In this document: one piece after another, positions 1 through 9,627 of the stretch
Layout: every line of letters starts with the position of its first letter
How positions within the stretch are numbered: the stretch's first letter is position 1
Source of the DNA: Purshia tridentata
Taxonomy: Eukaryota; Streptophyta; Magnoliopsida; Rosales; Rosaceae
Reading direction: 5' to 3'
Assembly (NCBI GenBank): GCA_003254885.1
Contig: QANT01006145.1
Span: 18,343 to 82,342 of the forward strand
DNA: 64,000 nt
Notes under the pieces: generated by a model
What the model was told of the DNA's origin: nothing
The model's input: only the letters and a program-made list of their open reading frames with translations
Database searches by the model: none
Translations under genes and position numbers: made by a program

Positions 1-255
1 TCATCTCCCCACGAACGACAAAGTTCCAATATTTATATTATCGATCACACATTGCTATAAAAGCAACCCATGAACATTAAAATCCAAGCATTTGCTTTCA
101 ATATCTGCAAGTCTGCAAGTACAACTTATAATTTAGTAAAGGTTGGAAATTTTTCCAAACCCACCAGTCACTCGCTTTCGCATCTTGAAATCTTCAAGCA
201 AATTTAGCAACTCCATCATCAACCAACAGTTACAGTGCTGGCAACGATTTTCAAC
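1..255 (+). promoter_or_regulatory. 5' leader / proximal promoter of the EEP gene
   Basis: Sequence upstream of the three-base first exon. It contains short CT-rich stretches typical of a plant 5' leader. No TATA box can be placed with confidence, and the transcription start may lie outside the window. Confidence 0.4.
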
Positions 256-3200
256 ATGGTATGTGAATGTTAGATCTCTCTCCTCTGACTCTCTCTAACT
301 GGGTTCCTTCTGTTTTTGCTTGGATTTGTTTTCCCAGCAAGTTAGAAACTCAAATTCAGTTTTTGGGTATTGATATTTCAGGTGGCAAAGCTCAATGTCA
401 GTAGAGAAAACGACTCTGGTCCCATCCTTAATGAGACCCTTTCGAGGACCTATAGTCGCAGCTGTGTATCAGTGTCGTCAATGGCAGAGCCAAAGCCAGA
501 GACAGGGTTAGAGTCTTGCTTAATTTCGTGCACTACTTTCAATATCTTGGCTCCCATCTACAAACGACTCGATCAACAGGTTCTATTCTCTCCCTTTTTT
601 GTTTAAACTCTTTTAAGTTTCTCACTGTATTTGTTTTTGGATTCTCAATTTCTCTTTGTGGTGTGAAACAGAATCAAGGCCTTCGCGAGAGCGACTTCAG
701 AGCAGAATGGATGGCCAGGAACCAGAGGATTTTGGATTGGCTACTGTATGAATCATCTACCATTATATGTCTCCAGGTGATATATGTGTACCCTTTTGCT
801 CTTTTTTGCTAAATTTCTGTCTAGACCTATATACTATCTGTGAACAAAATGAACTTCTTTAAGGTTTTAAGGGCCATGGCCTTTTCCAACTATATGTCCT
901 GACTAGCCCCTTTTTTCAAAACTAGGAGTTCTGGGTTGGAAATGAAGAATTTGTGAATATGTTCCTGGAGAGACTTGGTGATGCAGGCTATATCACCTTC
1001 AAGCTTGCACGAACTAACAATCGTGGAGATGGTATATTTCTATCTGTAATCGACCCCTTAATGTCAGTTTTAATACATAGGAGTATTGGACTTATCTGGC
1101 ATCGTTCAGTCTTAGTTAGTTCTGACTATTACTTTGCTTTTTCATGAATCATAGGGTAAAATTTGTGGCCATTAAAATTAATATTCTAATCCCAACTTCA
1201 GTATAAGTCAGATGCTGAATAACTTGAAAGTTATGACCAAAATTGTACGTTTTTCGGCACACTTGTAGTTTAACGTGATGGATGTATGTTTCATGCATCA
1301 GAGTTCTTTCATAACACCTGAGGGTTGGAATTGGATTGGGTTTTTCTTTTCTTTGTTTTTCTTTCCCAGCAAAAGGATGTAATAGAGATCATCTGCCACC
1401 TGTTCATTATAAATATCAGGCAATTTCAAAGCAGTTGTGCTTACGGGTTGACTGATCTTCAAGTTTGATATTCATTTACATGGGTTTCTACCACTACTGT
1501 TAACGAATTCATTTATAATTCTGAGATTGTTGTCATGATTGAAGTGAGCTTTTGCAAGCACTACTTCATGCTCTATGGCTTGACTTATTTTATTTGCTCT
1601 ATACAGGTCTGCTGACTGCTGTGCGAAGGGACTGCTTCAGGGTCCTAAACTATCGAGAGTTGCTGTTTAATGATTTTGGAGACCGTGTTGCCCAGCTGTT
1701 ACATGTTCAGCTAGCTTCCCCCTTTTCACAAAACCAGAAAGGCAACCTTCCACAAGAAATTCTAATTGTGAACACCCATTTGTTATTTCCTCACGATTCC
1801 AGTCTTTCTATAGTAAGATTGCATCAGGTATGCAGAATTTCCCAAATTATCAACTTATATGCATCACAAGGTTTTCTAGTTGCCCTAGCAATCCCTCTGA
1901 CCTTCATGCCTGATAATTTCTCTGAATAGGTTTACAAAATTTTGCAATTTGTAGAATCATATCAGAATGAAAACAAGCTAAATCACATGCCCATCATACT
2001 CTGTGGGTGAGTCTCCTATCTTGTCTTTCTTAGTTAATTTTCCATGACAAAATATCTCTCTTGTGTAATACTATGAAAAAAACTTTAAAATGGACATCCT
2101 TTTGAAGGGGCCGGCTATCTTAACTGATAAGTCTCTTGGTGTTGCACCAAAGACCTGGTATCAATCCCTGCCTTCAAATGAAATGGAATTTTAAGGAATG
2201 GAAGGCTATCTCTTGTTGTATGGCCCATAGGTCCAGGTAGCCTCTGCTAGACCAGAGAACAGAATGGTCATTCAAAATTTTGTTTTCTTTTATGGTCATT
2301 CAAATTTTTTGTGTAATACTTGCCGCAGTGACTGGAATGGAAGTAAGCGTGGCCATGTGTACAAATTCCTTAGATCGCAAGGGTTTGAATCAACATACGA
2401 TACTGCTCATCAATACACTGATGCAGATGCCCACAAGGTTGGTGTTTTTGGATTTCAATTTTAAGTCAGTGATTCACTTTGCTACCACTGTGTCCATTCT
2501 GTTTAATGCTTGTAATTTATATTCATTGCATATTTGTAATGTTATATCCTGCAGTGGGTTAGCCACCGCAATCATAGGGGAAACATATGTGGTGTCGACT
2601 TCATTTGGCTTTGTAATCCTAATGAGGCACGTAAGCCATTAAAGACTAGTTGGTGCGAAGCTGTTTTTGGTATATTAAGGGTGAGCAATTCAGTTACCCT
2701 ATTCTATGTTATTTTGTGTAAAATATTCATTCACCCTTTTCTGCCTACTGTCTAATTCCATGCCACAAAAGGTGAGAACTAAAGAAACAAACAAAACAAG
2801 GCAGATTAGAGATAGTGCACATAAGCTCTGTTCTAAAGTACCTCCAAAATGTGCAATCTATATTACTGTGCTAGAAAGGTCTGCTTAAATGTATAGGCCG
2901 GCCACATTCATACCAACTTTTCTTTTCTCTTTTTTTGGTTTCCAGTCCCAACTTCGAAAAGCTTCGATGGCTGAAAATGATGCATTTGCCTTTTTGAAGG
3001 GGGACAGCCATGGAGATTTTATTACTTCCTCAGCTTTTTGTGAAGCACTCCATCAGGTTCGTTCATTTAGTCATTTTCCTATATAAAGTGTACATGGAAA
3101 GATGAGACTGACTTATATAACCAATTTTCAGGTTAAATTAATTGGTCATCCATCTGGAATGGGTTTCCAGGAGACGAGGGATCTCTGGATCCAAGCAGAC

Positions 3201-3608
3201 ACTGATGCAAATGGTGTTCTTGATTATGAAGAATTTAAGGTAATTTGCATCCATAACTTGTGGGATTTTGAATTCCTGTATTTTCAGTTCTTAACTTGTA
3301 TTAGCTTTGTCCTCATGTAATAGTCATTCTAAAGTACCATAATTAACATCTTGTTGTGACTAACACCACTGACATTGCAGAATAGGATATGGAGTTCTAC
3401 AGAGTCAGAGCAAAAGCAAAACCTCAATGGGGGTAGAGGGGAGTCTGAAAGAGGTACCGAGGAAGCCCTTGGATTCAACGTGAAGAATGCAGTTCTGTAC
3501 CCCCGTGAGGTGGAGAAGGGTATATGGCCTGAAAATTACACTCTTTCTGATCATGCCCGACTCACTGTTGTACTTTCACCAGAAAAGATGTGGTGTTCTC
3601 AGCCATAG
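256..3608 (+). CDS. Endonuclease/exonuclease/phosphatase-fold protein with EF-hand (At1g02270-like)
   Basis: Eleven exons join into 463 codons: 256-258, 382-579, 672-776, 926-1031, 1607-1827, 1930-2006, 2329-2437, 2555-2680, 2946-3056, 3132-3239, 3381-3608. All introns are GT-AG and phases match. The first exon is only the ATG, so the start is less certain; ATG 481 (MAEPKPETG) is an in-frame alternative. Seen: EEP catalytic-core motifs LQE (E103), NTHLLFPHDSS (about 192), GDWNGSKRG (about 237), GVDFIW (about 287) and SDHA (D445/H446), plus one canonical EF-hand loop DTDANGVLDYEE (375-386). This is the architecture of the plant calcium-binding EEP family near CCR4-type nucleases. The catalytic residues look intact, so a Mg-dependent phosphodiesterase activity modulated by calcium is likely. 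The substrate is unknown; deadenylation would be inference. Confidence 0.93.
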
Positions 3609-5190
3609 GAATCATACTTCATGTTAAAGGCACGTGTGGATAAACATATAGTGGAGCAGAAAGGAATATATAAATCTGTGAGAATTGTGTATGGCCAACA
3701 GAGAAAAGTCTACTGGGCCACTTGTGTTTGTGGATTGGAGTCTCTAGAAGTATGGCCTGGAAAAGAAGAAAAGAGGAATTTAGAGTAGAGAATTTTCTGT
3801 ATGATATTCTTGACTTCTTGTTTCAATATTACTGTTTCTCGCTGCCTTAGCCAAATTTTTCGGGCAAGGAGCTGAATGCTTAGCAAGAAACAACTGCATA
3901 GACCTATTAAAGCATGACTTGATGATGATGATTATTTTTCCTATTTATGAATCTGTTTTTGAGTTGTATTGATTTATATCTATTGGTGCTATAAACGGGT
4001 ACAGGATCAAAATTTAGGGGTGCATGGTTGATGAAACTTTTTTTTTTTTTTTTTGGGTAAGATGGTTGATGAAACATTGCTTAAACAAGTTGATAAAAAG
4101 TTTAAAAACAGAAACAAACAAACTTAATTTATTACACAGGAAAAAAACGATGGACCCACAATCACATCAAACTGCAGGCTATTGTTTGCTTCTTATTTGT
4201 TGGTATGCAAAGAAAAATCTAAGTTTGGAATATACAACAATACTAAAGTCTAAATTAGTTATTATATTTGATCAAATAAAATGACCATAGTTGCATCAAA
4301 GAATCATGCTATCTAGGTTTCAACTGCAGGATAGTAATCTACTTGGTTCATCAATCATGCATACCTACAAATTGAATCAAAACTCTCTACATAAGAAATG
4401 ACTTGATGGGTACCATTTGACATATTGTATACTTGCAAGTATACGACAAAATATTATTACTTTTACCACTTCATTATGTATAAGCTAACCACATAGGACA
4501 AGGCTAACAAAATTAGTAAGACTTTTACCAATTTTGTTTTTCTCTCTAATAGGGGAAGGCTAATCAACCGAGTACTTTTATCAACTTTTTCTTTTGCCCA
4601 ACTTATGTGGTTAGCATACATGTAATGATGTGGTGTATTTTTTTAATGTAATATTGTGGTTTAAATGAATTGAAAAGTAAAAATTGGGATGAGTAACATT
4701 TTTCTTTCATCAAAATTGTTTGCATCACAATTTAGTTATAGGCATGATTAATTTATGTAAATGATATTTGATTGATTTATTAACATCACTCATGTAATAA
4801 ATAAATAAATTTGTCAAATTTTGTTGGTCAGAGAGGGAAATATTGTTAATTTAATAATTTGACTATTCAATCCCTATTCATGATGCATAACGCGGGAAGC
4901 AGTCATACGACGAAGGCAAAAATTCCAAAGCCACGTCAGCAGAAGTTCGCTCCATTAAGTAAAGCAGAAAGCAGAGAAAGCCACAAGTCAATGAATGCCG
5001 TACTGTTATAGTGTTATTGTTGTGTTTAATCACAAAATCCCAACCAATCAACCACACTTTGCTTCAATTCTCACACTCATACATTATTTATTTATTTATA
5101 TATAATATATAGTTTAATCAATTAATATTTAATACCCTCTTTAACATTCTGAAGAATAATCCAAGTTGATGATCAAAGAGAGCGACGGCC
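3609..5190. other. Intergenic: 3' end of the EEP gene and upstream region of the anchored NAC gene
   Basis: AT-rich DNA with no supportable ORF. About 3609-3950 is probably the 3' UTR of the EEP gene. A 14-base direct repeat (atggttgatgaaac) flanks a long T tract near 4024-4075. The last 330 bases before the NAC start are less AT-rich, with TATA-like stretches around 5085-5110 and an ACGT-core element at 4931-4938. Confidence 0.7.
4931..4938 (-). promoter_or_regulatory. UPRE-like ACGT element upstream of the anchored NAC gene
   Basis: The octamer ccacgtca reads TGACGTGG on the minus strand, the core of the plant unfolded-protein-response element bound by bZIP factors. It lies about 250 bases before the ATG of a membrane-tethered NAC. 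A single short match can occur by chance, so its function is inference. Confidence 0.35.
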
Positions 5191-8100
5191 ATGGCCAGCA
5201 GCAGCAGAAGAGGAGCAGCTACAGATTCTTCGTCACTGCCGGTGGGCTACAGGTTCCGTCCCACTGAGGAAGAGCTGGTGAGCCACTACCTGAAGCTCAA
5301 GCTTCAGGGCATGGATGCCAGCAACGTCATCGCCGAACTCGATGTCTGCAAGTACGAGCCTTGGGACTTACCTGGTAATAACCCATTTCTCAAAAACTCC
5401 TCTTTTGTAACAATTTTTGTATATTACTTTCGATTTTCACTTCAATGGGTCTCTGAAACTTGTGTGTATATAATGGGGTTTAATCTAAATGTTGTGTGTG
5501 TGCGCGCGCGCGCGTGCGTGCGTGTAGCGGAGTCCTTGATAGATACGGTCGATGATGAATGGTTCTTCTTCAGTCGACGCGATCACAAATACAACAACAG
5601 CAATCGGGCCAACAGGATGACAGAGAAAGGGTACTGGAAGATCACTGGCAAGGAACGTGCGATCAAGGCTCGAGCCACAAATAATGTTATCGGCAAAAAG
5701 AGGACTTTGACCTTCTACCTGGGTCGGGTTCGAAATGACAAGAAGACCAACTGGGTCATTCATGAGTATTACATCCCTGAAAATCTACTTCCTAAGCAGG
5801 TGATAATTCTCTTTTTGTTTGTTCTTCTTTTTTCAAAATCTGAATATGAGACACATTTTGTTTTATAGAAGTTTAGTGTTATTAATTTGCAGCATTATAA
5901 AAAAAAATTCTATAAGGCTGGTTCTTTTATAAAAGGCCTTAAATTTTGCAAGTTAGTGGACTAAACCAAACTGCTTTCGGTTTGGCTAGAAGCGTTTCGA
6001 TTTTGAAGCCAATGAATGGCCTCAACACCAAAACTTGTCGAGCCAAGTCAATTTGCTTCTGTTTAGCAACTGAAATGCCTTTTAAGTTTGGTTTGTGAAT
6101 TTGCAAAATTTGCAGACATCCAGTTTAGAACCTAAGTTTGATTTTCTATTGGTTTTCCAACTCAATTATGTAGAGGAACATCGTCTTGTGTCGCTTGAAG
6201 AAAAAATCAGATGAGAGTACTGATATTGGTCGTCTGCTTACAAATGAGCATAGTAACAATGACTACATTGCGTTGCAACCTGCATCTGGAGCTAATGAAT
6301 CGAAAGATGATTTCGCACAATTCTTAAATTCGGTTATTGTTGAACCGGATGAGGACACCTATATTGAAGAAACAATGCAGACTACTCTCCTCAATGAGTC
6401 CAGCCATCCAAAGTCACTGATGAGGCTTTATGCTGAGGACGGGGGAGTAAGCAGTGACACAGACACGGAAGTATTTCATGGACAGGTAAAGAATTTTTCT
6501 TTATTAGCTATTGAAGAAAAACTTCAATAGCTAATGAAACGCAATATTTTTATCTATAGGAGAATATCTCAAGGACCCTTTATAATACTGTGCCAGTCAC
6601 TCACATCACCTAACTAACAAAAGCGCATCACTCGCAATTATCCAAGATGATTTCAAGTTATATGCTTTTGTTAGTTTGGTGCTGACTTAATAACTGCGTT
6701 CTTGTAGTTCTTTCTCGTGAGTCACATGTCTCATTTCCTGTATGAGGAGATGAGTGTGTGGGAGATTGAGAATAAACGTGAGGTTGCCAGGCGCTATATG
6801 GACAAGTGGGAGATGTTGCCAAAATAAAACAAGAGTTTTGGGATAATATTTTCTGAATTATATTCTTCTCTCTTAGAGGGGTATATATAAGTGAACATTA
6901 CAAAACTCTATTGGACTAGGAAACATAATACAAACTCTATTGGGCTAGGATTACAACTAATAACAAAACTCAAATACTTAATTACAAACTAACCCTTTAA
7001 CACTCCCCCTCAAGTTGGTGCGTAGATATCACACAGAATCAAGAAATACCCTGCTAGCCACAGCCTTTGTAAGAATGTCTGCTAACTGATCTTCAGACGT
7101 CACAAAAGGAAAAATGATAATTCCAGCTTCTAACTTCTCTTTAATGAAGAATATATCAATTTCAATGTGTTTGGTTCGATCATGCTGGATAAGATTTTGA
7201 GCAATTGCAATAGCTGACTTGTTATCACAGAATAGTTTCATAGAGCTCTTTGGTCCAAAATCCAAATCACGAAGTAAGAAAATTATCCATAGTAATTCAC
7301 TAAGACCACTAGCCATACTTTTGTATTCTGCTTCTGCACTTGATCTCGACACCACCTGTTGTTTCTTGCTTTTCCATGTGACAAGATTTCCTTCAACAAA
7401 CGTAAAGTACCCTCCAAAATCCAAATCACGAAGTAAGAAACTTATCCATAGTAATTCACTAAGACCACTAGCCATACTTTTGTATTCTGCTTCTGCACTT
7501 GATCTCGACACCACCTGTTGTTTCTTGCTTTTCCATGTGACAAGATTTCCTCCAACAAATGTAAAGTACCCAGAGGTAGACCTTCTGTCATCCGCTGAGC
7601 CTCCCCAATCTACATTTGTATATCCACTTACATCAAGATGGCCATGCTTGGAAAAGAGAATGTATTTACCTGGAGAAAACTATAGATATTGTAGTACTTT
7701 ATTAACCCCATCCATATGAGCTTTAAGCAGAGCATGCATAAATTGACTGAGAACATTGACAGCATAAGCAATATTGGGTCGTGTATAAGCTAGGTAGATC
7801 AACCTCCCTCTAAGTCTCTGATATCTCCCTTTATCTTCAGGAGCTGAATCCAAGCACTCAAACAACTTGTGGTTCTGCTCAATTGGTGTATTTATGGGCT
7901 TGCAAGCAAGGTTGCCTGTCTCTTTCAATAAATCTCATATATACTTTCTTTGTGACAAAAATATCCCATGCTTTGATCTAACTACTTCAATCCCAAGAAA
8001 GTATCTCGAATTTAGTAGCAACATATTTCTTCAAATTACTTGCCTCTGAATCATCTCCTGTCACTATCATATCATCAACATAAACGATTAAGGCAGTTAG

Positions 8101-9062
8101 CTTGTTATTTCTGCGCTTAAGAAACAAAGTATGGTCCTAATTGCACTGTTTATATCCGAACCCCTTCATTTCCTTAGTAAACCCTTTAACAGATGTTAAC
8201 TGATTGAGTTTATATTTGATAGTTTGAATACAAACTCAATCGGTTAACACAGGAAAAATCAAATTTTGTGCTGTTTTGATAGTTTGCACAGGTCAAACTC
8301 TTAAACTTCGCTTCATTTTTTTATACCTGAGGCTTTGGAAACTTCTTCATCTTTTTTTGGAAGTTTTTGTTCAGGGCTTACAAATGTTTAGCGAACCACG
8401 CATTGCTTCAGGCCTGTTCAGACGAGATAAAGATGTTATGATTTATCGATCTCAATCTCAACCAAGATCTGTTAATATCTTAAAGGATGTTTCCTCTGAA
8501 GATGACATGGCTGAGATTAATCGTCTTGACGATGATAAACATGAGATTAATTGTCTTGACTTACTCACTGACGAATATTCTGGAGAAGAAAGCACGAATA
8601 CTATGATAGCACGGAGTTCGTTTTCGGCTGAGGGAGTCTTACAACGCAAGGTGAGAGAATCAAAACTGCAGCACAGACAACATGAAAAGAAGCCTTTCTT
8701 TACACTTGATATAAACTCTTATATTGAAGCTCTAAGCAGGCCTTCCTCAATTCAATTTGATTTGTTTTATGCAGGCCAAACAAGCTTCAGAAAGGCGTGC
8801 TGCTGTTAATTTTTCGCACAAGAAGCAATCTATAACAAAGTTTGACAAAAACAGAAGCCACAATGCAGAAATGGGTATGAAGCAGACACAGTACGGAACA
8901 ACCGCCAGCAACAATTGGAAGGGTTCTATCATATTCTGGGAGACTTCCCCATTAAGCCCCAATTCAAATCCCCCATCAGTCTACGTCTTCAACATGGTTC
9001 TGGGCATAATTTTATTCATAGTTGTTGTTAGGGAAGTAATTTTATATGGAAATTGGTGCTGA
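5191..9062 (+). CDS. Membrane-tethered NAC transcription factor (NTM1-like)
   Basis: Five exons (5191-5374, 5528-5799, 6174-6485, 8375-8650, 8775-9062) give 443 aa with consistent phases. NAC subdomains occur in order: A LPVGYRFRPTEEELVSHYL, B DVCKYEPWDLPG, C WFFFSRRDHKYNN through [21 protein letters not shown] through [23 protein letters not shown]. An acidic, Ser/Thr-rich middle follows. The C-terminus has one hydrophobic segment (about residues 417-433) and a short tail. This is the NTL architecture: the factor is held at a membrane and the NAC part is released by proteolysis to enter the nucleus. The usual WKATGK is WKITGK here, shared by the cluster. Intron 3 (1889 bases) carries a copia fragment on the opposite strand. 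Retention of intron 3 would end the protein after 14 more residues (270 aa), without the anchor. Confidence 0.92.
5504..5524. repeat. TG/CG dinucleotide repeat at the end of NAC intron 1
   Basis: Alternating gtgtgtgtgcgcgcgcgcg followed by tgcgtgcgtg lies directly before the intron 1 acceptor (tag at 5525-5527). It is an alternating purine-pyrimidine tract, with Z-DNA-forming potential, in the position where a polypyrimidine tract would be expected. Confidence 0.85.
6503..6535 (+). other. Perfect stem-loop just inside NAC intron 3
   Basis: Arms of 14 bases (6503-6516 and 6522-6535) are perfectly complementary around a 5-base loop, 18 bases after the intron 3 donor. The frame continuing from exon 3 meets its stop inside the right arm. 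The corresponding place in the three NAC paralogs (CTGGAG ... CTCCAG) is also a stem-loop but lies in their final coding exon. Confidence 0.75.
6814..7002 (-). repeat. 3' LTR of the copia fragment
   Basis: 189 bases begin TG and end CA on the minus strand. They start directly after the AACTTGAGGGGGAG polypurine tract, as expected for a copia 3' LTR. No matching 5' LTR exists in the window and no target duplication can be paired. Confidence 0.75.
7254..7571 (-). repeat. 159-bp in-frame tandem duplication inside copia RNase H
   Basis: Two adjacent near-identical units with a 159-base period (7254-7412, 7413-7571) encode WKSKKQQVVSRSSAEAEYKS and onward twice. 159 is divisible by 3, so the minus-strand frame stays open through both copies. 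Only a few bases differ, so the duplication is fairly recent. Confidence 0.88.
8195..8248. repeat. Inverted repeat at the right edge of the copia fragment
   Basis: Arms gttaactgattgagttt (8195-8211) and aaactcaatcggttaac (8232-8248) pair with one mismatch around a 20-base spacer. They sit where the copia pol similarity ends. Confidence 0.7.
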
Positions 9063-9129
9063 CACAACCAGAAAATAGTAAATTTTTCTGTCACATTTGA
9101 GCAATGCCAATCTTTACTGGGTACTCGTA

Positions 9130-9626
9130 GACATAGCTGCCACAAAATATAGGCTTAAGCCAGCCATGGCAGTATAGATTAACATTTTTTGTTTCTATTG
9201 GCTAGATATAATGTTTTGATGTTTGGCTGATGAATCTCAATAAAATACTATGTTTGCGTTATCAATTGCTTGAAAGCTTTAGTCATAGGATAATGGGATT
9301 TGATTTAATGTGATGGTTTTGTGGGTGAGGGATCCAACTTTTTCATCTCAAAATTATTTTAGAGTTTGTTATTGGAGGATGATGATATCCAATAGGGCTT
9401 TAGAACTTGGCCCCCAAGTAGCCTTCGACCCCACCTCAAATGCCTCCATATTCTCTAACCAAATAAAGTAACATCATTTTTTTACCTTTGTTTTTTCTGT
9501 TATGTCCCCCACTTGCCAGTTCCACTGTTACTCTCCTAGTCAAATAGACTATCTAACTTTCAATTATACACCCACATTCAGACGTTTACATTTGTTCTGT
9601 ATAATGACATGCTAAGCTTTCATTAT
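9130..9626 (+). repeat. Duplicated flank, copy 1 (empty LTR site)
   Basis: These 497 bases recur at 13921-14771, the only sizeable difference being a 354-base insertion (LTR plus 5-bp duplication) in the second copy. Single-base differences are few; for example aatgtttt versus aatgtatt, and actttcaa versus acttacaa. Copy 1 ends at the N at 9627 and copy 2 starts just after the N at 13920. This is the pattern of two unmerged allelic contig ends. Confidence 0.9.
9295..9482 (-). repeat. Dispersed ~200-bp block (minus orientation), copy 1
   Basis: On the minus strand it reads tactttatttggttagagaatatggagg..., then gtcgaaggctacttgggggccaagttc..., ccctattggatatc and a conserved tail. Related blocks lie at 14443-14630 (-), 22124-22390 (+), 23455-23700 (+), 39236-39313 (+, partial) and 39788-39990 (+), all beside NAC copies. 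It probably travelled with the NAC duplications. Confidence 0.75.
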
Positions 9627-9627
9627 N

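Larger units (their letters stand above)
6814..8192 (-). mobile_element. Ty1/copia retrotransposon fragment (3' part of pol plus 3' LTR) in NAC intron 3
   Basis: On the minus strand the order is: end of reverse transcriptase (YVDDM box near 8075-8090, preceded by the FTKEMKGFGYKQ region near 8150-8180), RNase H (SRSSAEAEYKS, KLFCDNKSAI, DRTKHIEIDIFFIKEKL, QLADILTKAV), a polypurine tract (7003-7016) and a 189-bp LTR (6814-7002, TGTTAAAGGG to GGCAACA). Gag, integrase and the 5' LTR are absent, and the coding frame carries breaks. It is a dead 5'-truncated copy. The right boundary is set where pol similarity stops. Confidence 0.85.

Noticed and set aside
7219-7719. 166-codon + strand ORF
   Set aside because: It is the antisense shadow of the copia RNase H frame, including its tandem duplication.
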